A DNA stretch of 64,000 nt from Paroedura picta (taxonomy: Eukaryota > Chordata > Lepidosauria > Squamata > Gekkonidae), in contig NC_135376.1 of the NCBI RefSeq assembly GCF_049243985.1, positions 45,303,001 to 45,367,000 on the forward strand, read 5' to 3'. Below are positions 1 to 13,000 of the stretch, piece by piece. Positions within the stretch are counted from its first letter, which is position 1. Each line of letters opens with the position of its first letter. The position numbers and the translations under genes are program-made. The notes below the pieces were generated by a model. That model was given only the letters and a program-made list of their open reading frames with translations. It did no database searches and was not told the origin of the DNA.

Positions 1-444
1 TTCCCAGGGACTGAATGAAGCTCATGATAACTTCATCTGCATCCTCCTTCCACCTAGTAGAGGCACATATGGTCTTCCTTAGGAGACAGCAGCTGGCTTA
101 GAACATTTTTGCATGCCAAAATGTAGTAAGTGACAACTGTCCAGGATGCAGTATATACAAAGGATTAGGACTGATTCCAATCTAGGATTATAGAGGGATC
201 CTCAAAGTACAAAGGAGATCTGTGATGGGGACAAATCCCACAGGTTCAGGGGCATAAAGCCCACTGTACCATTTTATACCTCCCTGATATACAAATGGAC
301 TTTTAAAAAAACCTCACAATGCCTTTATTACTGTGCCTCAGAAATACCCGTTCTCCAATGCTTCCCTATGTTGCCCCATAGACTGTCCTTTTTACCCCAG
401 TTGGTGGCAAGGGCTGACATAGCTACATTTGAACTACATGCAAC

Positions 445-645
445 TATCTGTTTGATGAATGGCAAGTCACAGCCAACTTATGGTAATCCCTCATGGGGTT
501 TTCAAGGCTAAATGTAGTTTGCCATGGCCTGCCTCTGTGTCATGGCCTGCCTTCCCTGGTGGTCTCCAAAGACTAACCAAGACCGATCCTACTTATCTTC
601 TGAGATCAGACTAGCCTGAGCCATCCAGATCAGGGCAACTATCAG
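445..645 (-). repeat. 5S rRNA-derived SINE (5S-Sauria type)
   Basis: Read on the minus strand, this stretch begins with a block resembling CCTGATCTGGATGGCTCAGG and continues with wording that parallels the 3' half of 5S rRNA (GATCTCAGAAG, then TTGGTTAGT and GGAGACCACC). A tail follows, containing AAAACCCCATGAGG. The same body recurs at 24.5 and 24.9 kb. The family name is from memory of squamate repeats. Confidence 0.7.
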
Positions 646-662
646 TTCATGCAATTAACTTT

Positions 663-900
663 CCCATATCGAACTCGTCCCTTGTAATTTACTACTGAAT
701 AGCAGTGATCTAATGCCATTCCTAATGAAGCAGGAATTGTCACTAAATCTAACAACCTCATTGGATATTTAACCAATTTCAAAGCCTTAGATGAAGGCGA
801 CTCAGCAACTTCTCTAAGTAAACGCTCTGAATCTGGGCTGATGACCACTTCCCATCTCTGCCTAAAGCCCATTGGTTGAAAGTTTGAAAAAACAAAAAAT
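663..900 (-). other. Unrecognised open frame of about 75 codons
   Basis: A minus-strand reading frame stays open from about 900 to a stop near 642, with protein-like composition including SPDSERLLREVAESPSSKAL. A pyrimidine-rich run and CAG/TAG acceptor-like sites lie just upstream near 865-900, so a terminal exon is conceivable. I do not recognise the protein. The frame runs directly into a 5S SINE, so repeat origin or chance is at least as likely. Confidence 0.2.
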
Positions 901-930
901 AAAGCTAACCTTTCTTCCATCTAGTAAAGG

Positions 931-1000
931 GGTGGCCAAACTGTAGCTCTTCAGATGTCCATGGATTATAATTCCCATGAGTCCCTGCCAGCATGTAAAT
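931..1000. repeat. Half of a hAT-type MITE
   Basis: AGGGGTGGCCAAACTGTAGC followed by CTCTTCAGATGTCCATGGAT and ATTCCCATGAG matches one arm of the palindromic MITE that is intact at 31.3 and 40.9 kb. The second arm is missing. Confidence 0.55.
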
Positions 1001-3299
1001 AGAGAAGGTGGCCATAAGATTTCCTCTAATATCAGAACTAAACAAGGCCACTGTTGTACCCCACGGGTGCACAATTCTTACATGTACATAGAGAAGGAGA
1101 CTTCCTCTCTCCCTCTGCCACTTATCTGATGATCTGGTGTTTTGTTCACAGGTGACGTTCCATATCTATAGTACTCATTCTTGAAATATCAAAGTATTAT
1201 CTGGTCTTCTAGAAAAGATTCCCAAGCTCTCATGCCTCCTACTTTTGGCAAGAATGTGTCAAGCAAAAGTTATTCCAGACACATGCCAAGCAGCAGTGTT
1301 CTTAGTCAATGGGCAACACGGACAGCTACCTCAGCCCCTATGTAGGGAGGGGGGGCTGACCATCCATGACCCTGTCTCCCCAGTGGAGGGGGGAGACAAA
1401 GAGCAGACTCCCACCACCATTACTCACACCCAGTGCTGGGGCTGCCTACTCACAGCAACAGCAGCTCAGGCTTGCTCCACCCAGGGAGTCCACTCAACAG
1501 CAGTTACTGGTGCCTATTCCATCTGGGGCTTGGGCAGGCAGATTCCTGCAACGGCTTGCACCCGCTTCACATGGGAGTGGAGGTTGTCCCTTGCTTGGCC
1601 AGCAGCAGAGCTGTAGGTGGTGGTAGGGATTCTAAAGACCTATCCTGGGCTTTTGCCCAGGCCCCCAAATTACTAAGATTGCCTCTAATGTCAGATGATG
1701 TGTAGTTTTAGCTGCCTATTACTTCACACTTGAAACTGAGCCTTAAAATAAAGAGGAACTAGATAGAGTTTTCTATATTGCCACAGAGCCTGGAAAACCC
1801 ACCTCAAGCAGTTGACTTTGGCCATCAAAGCCTTCAACAATATACAAGGTTTGTAATCTTGAAAACCAAAGTAACTGAAAGCAAATCAGATATAATATCC
1901 CCAGAGGAGGAATGATTTTAGTCACACAAAATTATTTGTATCTTCCTCTGATGCTTTCTTAAGAAGCAACCAAAATGAGGTCACCAGTAAGAGAGGGAAC
2001 CAGCTCCTGCAGTGGGGGAATTTTCCGAGGAAGCATTGCCCTTTAAATCCCATTTTTCATGTCCAGCATGTTACCCAGGCGATAAGAAAAACAACAAATG
2101 TCATACTGTCTAAAACACAGAAAGATGTCAGCTTCCAATTTTCACATTTTCACACTAGCAGGGATAATCCTTTTGAATAAAATCCCTGTGAAATGGCAGC
2201 ACTTTTAAAAAAACCTTTATCTTCAGTATTATTAGAATAAATACTTGGAAGGTCTCCAATAGAGATTGCATACAAAGGTCATGCAAGGATACAGACTACA
2301 ATTTCACGGATTTAAAGGTTATTCCAGTCACAGGGTGAAAGTGGCATGAACAAGCACATTAGTCAGTTTTAGGGGAAGGGTGGGGATTGGGGAAGGAGCC
2401 CAACAACCATATCAAGGAGTCATCATTCTTTTCCTTGTTTACCTGGAAATACTTCACAAGCAAGGTGAGAATTTTATACCTTCTCAAACAAGATGACCGA
2501 TTTCTATGCCTGTTGCTGGTCTACAAGGAAAAGAGAGAGATGGATTTGGTAGGTGGAAAATGAGCTCCATTTAATAAGACTTTCTCAGCTGCTTGCTAGT
2601 TGATAGATCACTTTAACTTGAGCTAAAAGTAGATGACCAATTCAGCCTGTAGATCTGGAGCAAGTCTACAATCATCGGTTTGCATAATACTGTTTCCATA
2701 ATAATAATACAGGCTCATGCCCTGCGTTCTCAACAGGAGTTTTTGAAAAACTCTGGGCTTTCCTGATGACCCCAGAAAGGTTTCCCACTTGAGTAGAAGT
2801 TAATTAACTGTTAATATTTTAATTAAAAAATAATCTGTGATGAGGGAAATGGAGTCCCTGTATGTACCTGCCAGGAATCCATTTCAACTTAAGCAACTGT
2901 TAATTGTAGCAGAGGCCCTAGTAGAGCAAAAAAGTAAGAGAATTGGGGATTGCCCTACCATTTGCCCTTCTTCTGCTCAAGCTTTTCAAATTTCTCCCTG
3001 TGTCTACTGACAAAGATGGCTTAGAGCCACCAGAATAGTGGAGGGTGCTCTGATGTACTGATATAAGTCAAAAGGGCAAAACTGTGATAAACTGATACTG
3101 AAATGAGGGAGTGGGAAGGTCTCCTTACTGTAGGATCTGTAAAATACCAAAGAAACTTCACCAATCTGGAGGCTGACAGGAGAAACATTTTAGTACATCA
3201 AACCTACTTGCAAGAAGAATCCAGTAGAGTGAGATACAACCAAATGCAAACCCCACAAATGTAATCTCTAATGGCAACACTGTGGACGTGATCTTGGTC

Positions 3300-3410
3300 T
3301 CTATGCCCTTTTGGTTGGCTTTCCAAGGCACCTGGTTGGTCACTGCATAAAACTGGACTAGACGAATCTCTTGATAGACCCTTTGAATGGTTCTTCTTAT
3401 GTGCCTTGGT
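3300..3410 (+). repeat. CR1/L3-type LINE 3' end fragment
   Basis: GGCACCTGGTTGGTCACTGC, ACTGGACTAGACG and GGTTCTTCTTATGT, in that order, are the closing phrases of CR1/L3-group LINEs. Two overlapping minus-strand open frames over this segment are therefore spurious. Confidence 0.6.
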
Positions 3411-4929
3411 CTCCATTACAGCTGAAGAAACATACCAGCCATCCCAGTGTCACTGGTGCCTATGACAATTTCAGAACTGGATGGAACTGGACCATCTCTC
3501 CGAACAGCTTCAACAACTTTGGTTAGCAATAAACCAAGTGATTTATGAATCTGTGTTAAGTATCAGCACAGTTTCCTTCCCCTTGAGATCCCAAAATCCT
3601 CAGCTGCCAATGGAGAGCTTATAGCATGTCTTCATCCTGAAGCAAAAAAGGAAGTGTCCTTGGCTCCTTGATAAGCTGCGAGGCATAGTTGTAAGGAGAG
3701 CAGAGATGTAGTTTATCTTTATGGGCTTACTCACCCTGTAGTCTATCTCAGTGCAAACATGTCTGACACCTGTTCCATCTTCATTATCTACCTCCTTTTA
3801 CAACAAGTGCTGGCTGCACTATATGGCTATTCTATGCCAATATGGCTGTCCCTTGAGTTTGGTATGGGCTCCTTTCACACAGAGATTTTTCTCTGCTTTG
3901 GCTTCCAAACTGTAGCTCTTTTGCTTTTTGGAACATCTATTTGATATCATGCTCAAATTGTGCTTCATCCATTCCAAGCTCTTGGCTGGCTCTTTCCCAA
4001 AACTGCTTGGCTACATTCTTTTTGAGAAGAGTTCAGTTCCACCATGTTACCATACGGTCTGCCTAGGAAGGCATGCATTTCACATCTGTGCCATCTTCCT
4101 CCCATCAACCCCCTCCCCTTGGCTGCTTACTTGCTGTGCCATCAGATAGGATTTTGATGACTTTTTAAAAAATCAGTAATTGCTACAGCACTAGGGGGGG
4201 GAGGATTCCAGTAAGCTAATTGCAATCTAATTTAGATATCAAGCTTTATTCATTTACGCCCTGTTAGGTCTCTGAGGGACCAGAAGCGCACCCCTCTTTA
4301 TAGCCTTTGAGCCCCCTACGCCAGTTAACAAAGATCAATGCTCCCAGCTGTGGGTCAGCAGCTGATTCAGTCAACTTCAGCTCAGAACTATCCACAAAAG
4401 AAATTCAAAAATCTGTATGCTCACACAGCATACAAGGTGTCCTGTGAGCTTTATAAACCATTCCGTTCACAAAGTGGTAGGGTCCTGTTAGCAGCCCTGT
4501 TCCTAGAGCCAGACCCTTTTCAGCCCACGGGGGGGGGGGCATGCATGCATAAATGCCCCAGGTTCAATGCCTGGCAACTCCAGTTCAAAGTGCTCTGGAA
4601 AGTGCCAGGAAACATTTCTCTGCCTGACACCCTGGAGAGCACCCCAGGATGGGAGAAGGCAGAGCAGGGCACTAGAGGGACCATTGGTCTGACTCACTAT
4701 CAGCCAGGCTCCTGCTTCCCCTAATTTCACAGGGCTTTTGGTTTATTTAATCTCTGAATTCCGTGGGACTTTGGGGCACTGGATCCATCTCTAAAAAGAA
4801 AAGGAGTCTGCTGACAGCCCGGCCTGGCAGCTGTTCTAAGGCTGTGCTCTACAAGTGATGCCCCCTGATGTTCTGTGAGGCTCTGGCAGGATCCTTCATA
4901 ACCGAAAATGAAGCCTGCTTTGCAACTGT

Positions 4930-5830
4930 CCTATCCTGGCAAGAAGCACAGAGGGAATGCGCGCCCAAGCCGAAGGCAGCCTCGCGCGGCGCCGCGCCTT
5001 TCCCCAGCCCCAGAGGCTATCGGAGAAATGCAGACCCGGGGCTTCCTCCGCTCTGCCCGTGCCAGGGCTGCCGGGCTCCCGGGAGTGGGGCGGAAGGGAG
5101 AGGGCTGCCTGGCTGGCTGGCTGCCTTTCGGGGCCCGTGGTCTGCGGGGCGCGGGCATCCTATCACCTCCACCCGGGCCGCTGGGACGAGGGCACGATGC
5201 TCCCCACTCCCCGGGCGGTGCGCGCGGCCGTGACTGGCGCCCACCCCGCCGCCCTGACTCATACAAGGAGGGGGGGGGGGGGGGACGGAACGAGTGAGTA
5301 AGGCAGAGCCGCCCCGGGCTTTGCGAAGCCAGAAGCGGGCGGGAGAGCGCCGTTCCCTTGCCGGGAAGGGGCACGGAGGGCAAGTGATGGAAGGGCTTGG
5401 GGACCCCGGGAGGGAAAGGACCCCCGGCAGCCTGGCTGTCCGGGCGGCCGGCCGGCCGGCGTGATCTGGAACACTCACTGCTTTCTACTGGCGGCGGCGG
5501 CGGCGGCGGCAATCCAGTCCCTGGGCGGCTCTGAAGCAGCGGCGCTCGCTCGCGTCCCAAGCCCAGCCCCTTCCCTTGCCATGTCACGGCGGCCAAGCTA
5601 GCTGGCCCGGCGCCGCCAGCCAATAGGGAGAAGGAGGCCGGGCTCGGGCCTAGCAAGTTCTTCTGAGCCTTAGCCGGGGTGGGAGGCACGGAGCGAGGCG
5701 AGGCGGCGGGGGGCTTCTCGCCGGCACGGAGCGGCTTAGGCGAGCTTCAGCCCCGGCCTCTCGGCGCAGAGGGGCGCGCTCGGGCCACAGCGGGGCTACG
5801 GGCTCGGTGGCAAAGGCTGGAAAGCGGCAG
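4930..5830. promoter_or_regulatory. CpG island, orphan promoter
   Basis: About 0.9 kb of GC-rich, CpG-dense DNA (for example CTCGCGCGGCGCCGCGCC near 4981 and GGCCGGCCGGCCGGCG near 5446) sits in an otherwise AT-rich region. It contains a CCAAT box at 5620-5624, GC boxes (GGGGCGG near 5088, TGGGCGG near 5522) and a GGC trinucleotide run near 5489-5512. Open frames on both strands here are the usual by-product of high GC. No coding exon could be attached. It may be the promoter of a gene running left out of the window, or an upstream promoter with non-coding first exon for the otopetrin gene. Confidence 0.75.
5264..5284. repeat. Poly-G run
   Basis: A run of about 18 G residues inside the CpG island, after CATACAAGGA. 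Length is unreliable in any assembly. Confidence 0.8.
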
Positions 5831-5848
5831 ATCCTGCGAGCGCTTTCC

Positions 5849-5884
5849 CTTCCCTCCCTCCCTCCCTCCCTCCCTCCCTCCCGG
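5849..5884. repeat. (CCCT)n microsatellite
   Basis: About eight TCCC/CCCT units at the 3' edge of the CpG island. A poly-C run lies just downstream near 5972-5985. Confidence 0.85.
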
Positions 5885-6159
5885 GAACCGTCCAGCCCAG
5901 TGAAGGAGGCAGCAGAAGCCCAGAGCTTGGCTGGTGCCGAAACCCGCTTGTCAGTAGCTGGACCCAGAGCCCCCCCCCCCCCCGGGCCCTCTTTCTCAAG
6001 TGCATATGCCACCCCCGCACAATTCGCCTCGCGGATCTGTAGCTGCAGAAGGGGTCCGGACAAGAGCTTCTGACCTTGGTGGGACACTACACCACACTAT
6101 CAAGGTGGTCCGCAATTTGGTCCACTTTTGTAGATTCTGTCATACTGATTCCCTTCTAC

Positions 6160-6380
6160 AGAAGGACGAGGATTGGTTTTTATACCCCGCTTTTCACTAC
6201 CTGAAGGAGTCTCAGAGTGGCCTTCCCATCCTCTCCCCACAAGAGACATCTTGTGAGGCTGAGAGAGCTCTGAGAGAACTGCCCTGCAGAAACAGCTCTA
6301 AGATAATTGTGACTAGCCCAGCTGGCTGCATGTGGAGGAATGGGGATTCTCCAGATTGGAGACCACTGCTCTTAACAACT
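6160..6380 (-). repeat. tRNA-derived SINE, family A
   Basis: Reading minus, the order is tRNA-like head, CACATGCAGCCAGCTGGG-like block, CTCTCTCAGCCTCAC-like block, then a tail matching the rule 'stretch ending near AAAACC at the 5' side on plus'. The plus strand shows GAGGCTGAGAGAGCTCTGAG and GCCCAGCTGGCTGCATGTGG. The same family recurs at 20.3, 32.8, 46.6, 48.2, 51.4 and 51.7 kb. Confidence 0.8.
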
Positions 6381-8734
6381 TCGCCGTGCTGGCCTCTTAT
6401 GCAGCTTGATGCTATGGCCTTTCTATAAGATTCTTAATGTAGTAAACCCACTGGAATGAGTTTGAGAACACAGTAGAGGAGTTCAAGTGGGCAGCCCTGT
6501 TAGTCCACACTAACGGAACAAAGTTTGAGCCCCATGGCACCTTTAGAATGTCATAAATCCTGGCTAGGAAATTGAGACTGGGGGACAGGAATGGATTGCC
6601 GGTGTCCAGTACATTTTTACCTAGAAAGAGTGTTTACTATTTGCTATTTACTATTCCTCTTGACCTGATTGGAGCAGCACTTTTTGTCTACTTGGGAGCC
6701 TGGGTGTTAGTTTCCAGTGGCCCAGATGCTGCCAGACAAAAATATAGGTACACATTCATGCTATCTAAATGCTGTGAGAACTGTGGGTTGCAAAACAGTA
6801 TCAAGGCTGGAGCAAGCATTTCAAAATGTCTTTAGTCGGGTGCTGTAGAAATTGCTTTCTTACCTGACTTGCTTCCCATAGTTCCTAGAGACACTTTTTT
6901 CTCTCAATGCAAAAAATATGTTTCTGTTTTCCTGTACGATGTTCGAAGGTATGTATGATGATCGCTCAAGTAATGATGTTGCTGTTGAAATGCCATTACC
7001 TGGGAAAGAGGCCCTTGAAAACTAGGCAAAGGCCAAAGAGAGGAAGAGGCGAGGGTGGAAGCCCTGGGCTCTCAGCCTCTGATTATGCTGGTGGGAGTGG
7101 CCCATTATTCCTGGTATATTAATGCATCGCTGCTCCAGTTCCTCAAGGCATTTGGCCACAGCTCTCTGTTGGCTCGAATGAGTGAGGGATTTGAGATCTC
7201 AGCAATGTGACTGTGAATATGAGGTTGTGAGAAAGAGCTTGGAGCAGCAAATCCAGGTACTGCAAATCCAGGTATTATTATCTAAACAGGGGTTCTAAGG
7301 TGTTCACTGTAATTGGAGCGGGGGGACAGGACTCCATCTCCAAAGCTCTTACAGAAAGGGAGGAATGAGATGGTTAGAGTGTCATTTTTTTCTAGTTTCA
7401 AAAATAGTTTTCACAAGGCTTTTTTACTCCCTTCTCCTGAATATTTCAGTTCCAGTTATTTCTTGGGTGAGTGACAACTGAAATACTTGGCATTATGGGA
7501 GGGAGGATCCATTCTGTAGAGTAAAATCCATCTCTTCTGGTGATTACTTCTATGGCACAATCCGATTCAGGGCTTCCTTTGTTTGTTATCCACCCTGTAG
7601 AATTATCGTCTCAGGACCAGACTCCTTTGCCTAGCTAGCAGGGAAGGAGGGAGTAGCACTACTCCCACCAAATACATGCGTGTCCTAGAAGATGACCCAT
7701 TATTGCTAGATCCCCACCCCACCCCCCCATTCCTCCGATCTGGATGCCATATTGGCATTCACTACATTTCTCAGTTTTGACAGGGTTTGTCCCATCTTAG
7801 CTAGAACTTTCATTCTCATGCTTAATAAGCAATATGTAAAAATATGCCCTTGGGTTAGAAGAGGCTCTACGGGGGTCAGATTATTTAAAAGAGTATTGGG
7901 GGAAATGAAGTAGAGTGAGTTAGAGCAAATGGAAAGCTGGAAGATTTGGTCATCAGCCTCTTTGACCTGTTCCCATCAAACTAAGGGGGAGGGATGTGAT
8001 TCACCAAGTTGTGCAAAGAAGGCTACCTTCCCAGCTCATCATTTGGGTTCAAGGTAAGGATGGCTGCTAACCGTGGGGGTGGCAGATGAACTTTTTCTTA
8101 TAGTTTAGTGCCCAAAAGCTGTGCTGGTGCGTTGAAGGCTGGAGAACTGCTGAGGGTGGCTAGATGCCCATCCAGGCTTTAACCTCTTTATTGCTGGTAA
8201 AGGGATAATAAAAAGAAATGTGGATGTTTGGCCTGTCTGTGACAGCTGAACATGGTTCTCATCACTGGAATCAGGATTCTGCCATCATCACTCATGGTGA
8301 TGCATTTCTCATTTCTTTTCCTACCTGGTAAAAAAGATAAATGCTTGTGAACACAATTAGAGTAGAGTGAGATATAAGAGGAATTTTACCTTTTATGTGA
8401 ATAGACTGAGAGTCAGTCAAAAAGACTGGGATGGTTGTGAGAGAAATGATGGAGCAACAAAAGCAAAAAAATCTGTGGCTGATCGGAACATGTGAATTAA
8501 CAAAACTAGCATTTTAAGAGCTGAAATATCTCAGAATGTACCCGACAGCAGCTCACCTGTCCCAAATTTGACATTGTTGTATTAAGGGCTTGGGGAAAGA
8601 TGTATGCCTTTTCTCCTGGGACTTTCCCATAAGGCTAGACCACTGACTTCTTTTTATGGCTCAAAGGTGTTTATATACTAGGGAACCTTTACACAGTGCA
8701 ATATAGTATGATGCTAAAAACCAGCTTCAAATGT

Positions 8735-8815
8735 ATGATATTATTTATTTATTTATTATATATTTGTATACCGCCTTCCCCGAAGGCTCAGGGCAGTTCA
8801 CATAAAACAGTGCCG
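8735..8815 (-). repeat. L2/CR1-like LINE 3' tail
   Basis: ATTTATTTATTTATTATATA followed by TGTATACCGCCTTCCCCGAA and GGCTCAGGGCAG is the reverse complement of the GGCGGTATACAAAT plus AT-rich repeat tail of squamate LINEs. Confidence 0.6.
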
Positions 8816-9112
8816 TAATTACCAGCATGGGCTAAGCATCTGTAGAAACAGTATGCACAGTTACCACTTGGAATATGCTAACCAAAGATATGTCTTTTTC
8901 ACCGTTAAAAATTTTACTTTTCAAACTGAGACACTGACTTCTGTGTGTGAATACTGTAAAAGGTTTATATGCACATCATTATATAGTGTCAACTTCATGC
9001 AAGGCATGTTTGTGCGTATAGATGCTTTGCCTTCCTCTCTGGCCATTTCTGTCCACAGCCCTGGCATTCTGAGCCGCACATTTCCTCACCCAGTAAAGTG
9101 CTCCTTCTCCCC

Positions 9113-9362
9113 ATGGCATCAATCGGCCGATCCAGCTCACTGCTCTCACTGCTCTATCTGGCCCTGCTGACATTTGTGGGCAGTGCTGTGCTCCTGGCTG
9201 AGATGCACCAACACAGCCTGCTGAGCTACAACGTCCATGCTTTTCTGGCGATGCTCATGATTTCTTCCTGCACCTGGATGCTTTGGTTTGGATGGCGATC
9301 TGCTGGCAACAGGCAGCTGAAAATGCATCAGGACTACCACGCTGGAGCAAGCTGGCTCAAAG
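9113..9362 (+). CDS. Otopetrin exon 1: TM1-TM2
   Basis: Encodes residues 1-83. It has two hydrophobic segments (around SLLYLALLTFVGSAVLL and HAFLAMLMISSCTWMLW) and ends in HAGASWLK. The donor is AAAG|GTACAG, phase 1. The bases around the ATG (CCCC ATGG) are a moderate initiation context. Confidence 0.85.
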
Positions 9363-10012
9363 GTACAGGGTGCTACAGAAATCATATCCTTTGATTCATA
9401 GAATCACAAACTTGGGAGGTAATCACTAACCAAGAGACATTCTGACCTGAGATTCCAAGGGAATCAACCACTATAGTATAAGGGCTCCAAAACTCATTTC
9501 AACTGTATACAGTGTAATCCTACACAGCTGATACACATGGGTCGACCGCTGTGCATACGATGCAACCAGATGGTCTTGGTATTCTAGTCCTAGACTACAG
9601 CTTTGCTAACATGCCTCACCCTGACCTGCAGTTTAACTCACATTCTACTCTTGAATTATTCTGTTTGGTTAGGGTTATTCAGTTATCATTGGTCTAACCA
9701 GGATTGTCTAATCCCATTGGCTCTCTAGAGTCAGGGCTTTAGAGAAAGATCTTTCCCAGCATCTTCTACCTGAGATCCTTTAAGTAGAGATGCCAGGCTG
9801 GGACAGAAGACTTGAAAAGCATGTGGTCTTCAACTGAGTAAAACCAGGCCCCATTTCAGCCCATTTTCTCATGAATTGTTTACAGGCACTATAATCGAAA
9901 AGGAGAACTCCAGTTCTTTTTTATTATTCGAGCGACTGCCATGTAAATTTCCTTTTGAAGGAAGAGGACATTCAGTCTTGGACACTTGTGTTGATACTTT
10001 TCAATTCTTGTC

Positions 10013-10055
<43 letters not shown>

Positions 10056-13000
10056 TACTATGCCAGTAATTACTTTCTGTCTTGTTTATTTCTCACATGA
10101 GTCCGACATTCCAGAGTTGGAAGCTACAGGTTGTCTGGTTGCAGACCCTCCCTCAGCTGGAATGTTATGACCATTTGTTGTGTTACAAAATGAACACTTT
10201 TGAAATGATGCCCTCCTGCCCCTTCGCTAACTGAAAAAGTCATCAGGGAAGTATCAAGTGGCTGTGCCATGTGTCATGGCTGGGATAACTGGGGTGTCTT
10301 ATCATGACAGGTGGTCTGTCTCTGTTTGCACTGGCCACGCTGGTGCTGGACTGCCTCTCCTTGGGATATTACTATGAGCTGCAGCACTGTGCCTCCATGC
10401 TGATTACCACATACCCTATTGTGCAAGCTGTTTTCACCATCATCCAGGTGAGCTCTGGTCCAGATACTTGCTGGGGATACATACCCAACAACCTTTATTA
10501 AGCTGCCTACAAAATTTATACTCTGTCTTTTAGCTCTTATCAGGGCCACCAAGGTGGCTGTACCTGAATAAGTGAGCATTTTTCATGGCTTCCTACTTCC
10601 CCAGTTCCTTACACTTAAATTTAGTAAGGTTCCCCCTTCCATCTGGTGTGTCCACCTTTCTCCTTGCACAATGGCTGCCATCAGGACTACATACCATGAG
10701 GCAGAATTTCAGAGGGACTGAGAAATATGTTATTCCATTAATAGTGATGCAATGTCTTTTCCCCCTACTCATTCTCTTTCCTTCATGCAGGTCTCATTGT
10801 TGCTGTTTAATGCTAAGGTGTGTGTTCAGGAATACCAGCATCTAAATAGGTAGGACTGTCTTCTGAGCGGTGCAAAAAGAAGACAGGTCTGTCACCTAGT
10901 GGCAGAACTTTAGTACTATCACCCCTAGCCAATGTTTCCTCATTTCATCAAGCTTCTCCATACAAGGTTTCTGGAGTATGAGGGGCCATGGGGAGGAGAC
11001 CACAGAGGAATGGAGTTGCCAACATATTCTGCACTGCAGATGCTTCCCCTAGTACAGCCTTTCTTGACTGTTTTATCATTGAGAAACCCCTGAAATATTC
11101 TTCAGGCTTTGAGAACCCCTAGAAGTGGTGCAACCATGCCAAATATGGTGGGAATAGTTGCATAAATGAGTATGTAAAGCTAAAGAGAAACCATGGGAAG
11201 GGTCAAAAGTTGCAGATGGTGTAACTATGGAGGGAAAATAGGAACAGAGTGCAAACAGTCTATTATACTCCTGCCATTATAGGATGGAGCAATGAAGGAA
11301 CAAGTATGAAAATGCCTAAAGCTGCTGGGCATAATATCATTATTGAGAAGGGGGCTTATGGAGAGTTTATCTTACTTTGTTGAACCAGGATGATAGAGAA
11401 GGGGTGAGCTGCAATGTGATTCTTCACAGAGTAATTCCTGCCTTTTCTGTGTGGCTTCTAGATTTGGGCTGATGCATACGCTGGCCACCAATGTCCTCCT
11501 GTGGATGAGTGTGGTGCTGGATGAATCCATGAAGCAGCTAGAAGAGTTTTATGATACTCACTCAAGAGAGAGTCTCCAAACTTCACATGGTACAATCTTT
11601 TCCGTCTTCTTGTCTAGGAAGGATACATTAAGCATAGTGACTTTGGAGAGGAGGGCTAAATCTGTGTCAGACCAGGAGCTTAACTAAGAAGTGTTCTGAC
11701 AGCACAGGCCTTTCCTGATGCTCTTCTCCTTACTACAGTTATTGTTGAGTCAATTCAGACTTATTCCCTTGTGATCAACATATAGGTGATAGGCTTGATC
11801 TATGTATCATGGAGAGACCCATGGTACTTTATGCTGTAGATGCTCATTGTCCCTTGCACCTGCCACCTATTTGTTCTTTGCATCCTGTCCCTGATCAACT
11901 TCTCCCCTTACCAATGCATTGTTCTATTAGGTTTCCTTCTGTACATTCCAGTTTAGTTATCCCTTCCTGCATAGTCTCCATGCTCCCTAGGCTTCCTTGT
12001 AAGTTTTATCTCATGCCTCTGACTGAAAACTTCTATCCTTCCAAAATGGTGGTATAAAATCCACAATACTTCAAGCTTTGCAGTTGCTGTAAAGCCACTT
12101 AACCCACACCTGCCATTTTGAAGGGCATAGAGCTATAATTAGGGACCATGCTGCATTGGCGAAATTGTATGCACACTCTACATGTGGTGGGATTGGGATG
12201 AACATCTCCTTAGTTGGAAGTCTAGGAGCCATCCTACTTGTTCAGCCCTGCTAATATTTAGCACAGTTTTATGCTATTCCTGCAGGTGATGTAGTATACA
12301 GGAGGACAGCCTCAAGGTCAAGGATCACCCCTTATATTTTTCTTGATGGTCTGTCACCACCCCTGAGTCTGTCCCAAGGCCTAGGCGGTCCAGGAGCAAC
12401 TTCAAAAGTCTGTCTAGAACTAAGGCAGGGTGTCTCGACCCAAGCCTGGGATGAGAGACCCCAAAACAAAAGGCTTTGGGGAGCTGTAACCAAGAAAGAC
12501 ACTGCATGGGTGGTCTCTGTAATATCTTTAAGAATCAAACAAAGGGTTAATAATTAATGTTTATTAAAGTGCACAAAAAGACAAACTATACTGCTCAGTG
12601 AAAAATAATAAGTATACAATATATCTGGCTATAATATTCAATACAAAAAGGGGAATGTCCATGGAACATAGACAAAGTTCAAAACACAAGAGGGTCTGAC
12701 CCACAAAGAACATGGCATCCAGGAGGGTCAGGATAACAGCATAGAGTAGTTAGACCCCAAAAGGTAAGACAAAATTGTTAAGCAGTAGGAGAATACTTAT
12801 GGACAATCTCCCGTGTGCAGCCCACCAAAAACCCAATCAAAATGTTATGTTAATTTAGATGGAAGCCAGTTAAACTCATAGCAACAAGATGGCACTTTTA
12901 ATACCCAATCAGAGACTTGCTGAGATGCTAACAATCTGACATCACTTGATCTGCAATAATTTTGGTCTGAATGACCCTAAATAAATTTTGATTGATTGCT

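Larger units (their letters stand above)
1..4900. other. Left flank without a recognised gene
   Basis: No exon with recognisable homology was found on either strand. The stretch holds a 5S-derived SINE, half of a hAT-type MITE, a short CR1/L3 LINE end near 3.3 kb and otherwise unremarkable AT-rich sequence. Short open frames around 1.2-1.7 kb and 4.3-4.7 kb overlap one another in several frames and look like chance. Confidence 0.6.
5900..9112. other. Non-coding stretch upstream of otopetrin
   Basis: No coding exon recognised. It holds one tRNA-derived SINE (6.16-6.38 kb), a short unnamed interspersed repeat near 6.49-6.55 kb (GTGGGCAGCC...GGCACCTTTA wording, also at 15.2 kb) and a LINE 3' tail near 8.74 kb. 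Confidence 0.6.

Noticed and set aside
3158-3416. Minus-strand frames with a hydrophobic segment that looked like a small membrane protein
   Set aside because: The plus strand carries the closing phrases of a CR1/L3 LINE over the same bases, and two frames are open at once, so the reading is accidental.
1-4900. SFXN3 exons expected from human gene order
   Set aside because: No sideroflexin motif was found on either strand; the gene may lie left of the window or elsewhere.
4931-6087. Several long open frames on both strands
   Set aside because: They lie in a CpG island, overlap each other in all frames and are rich in Pro, Arg and Gly; no conserved motif.
12300-12960. Possible LTR or other long repeat
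   Set aside because: No paired terminal repeats, coding motif or second copy could be shown, so no family is claimed.
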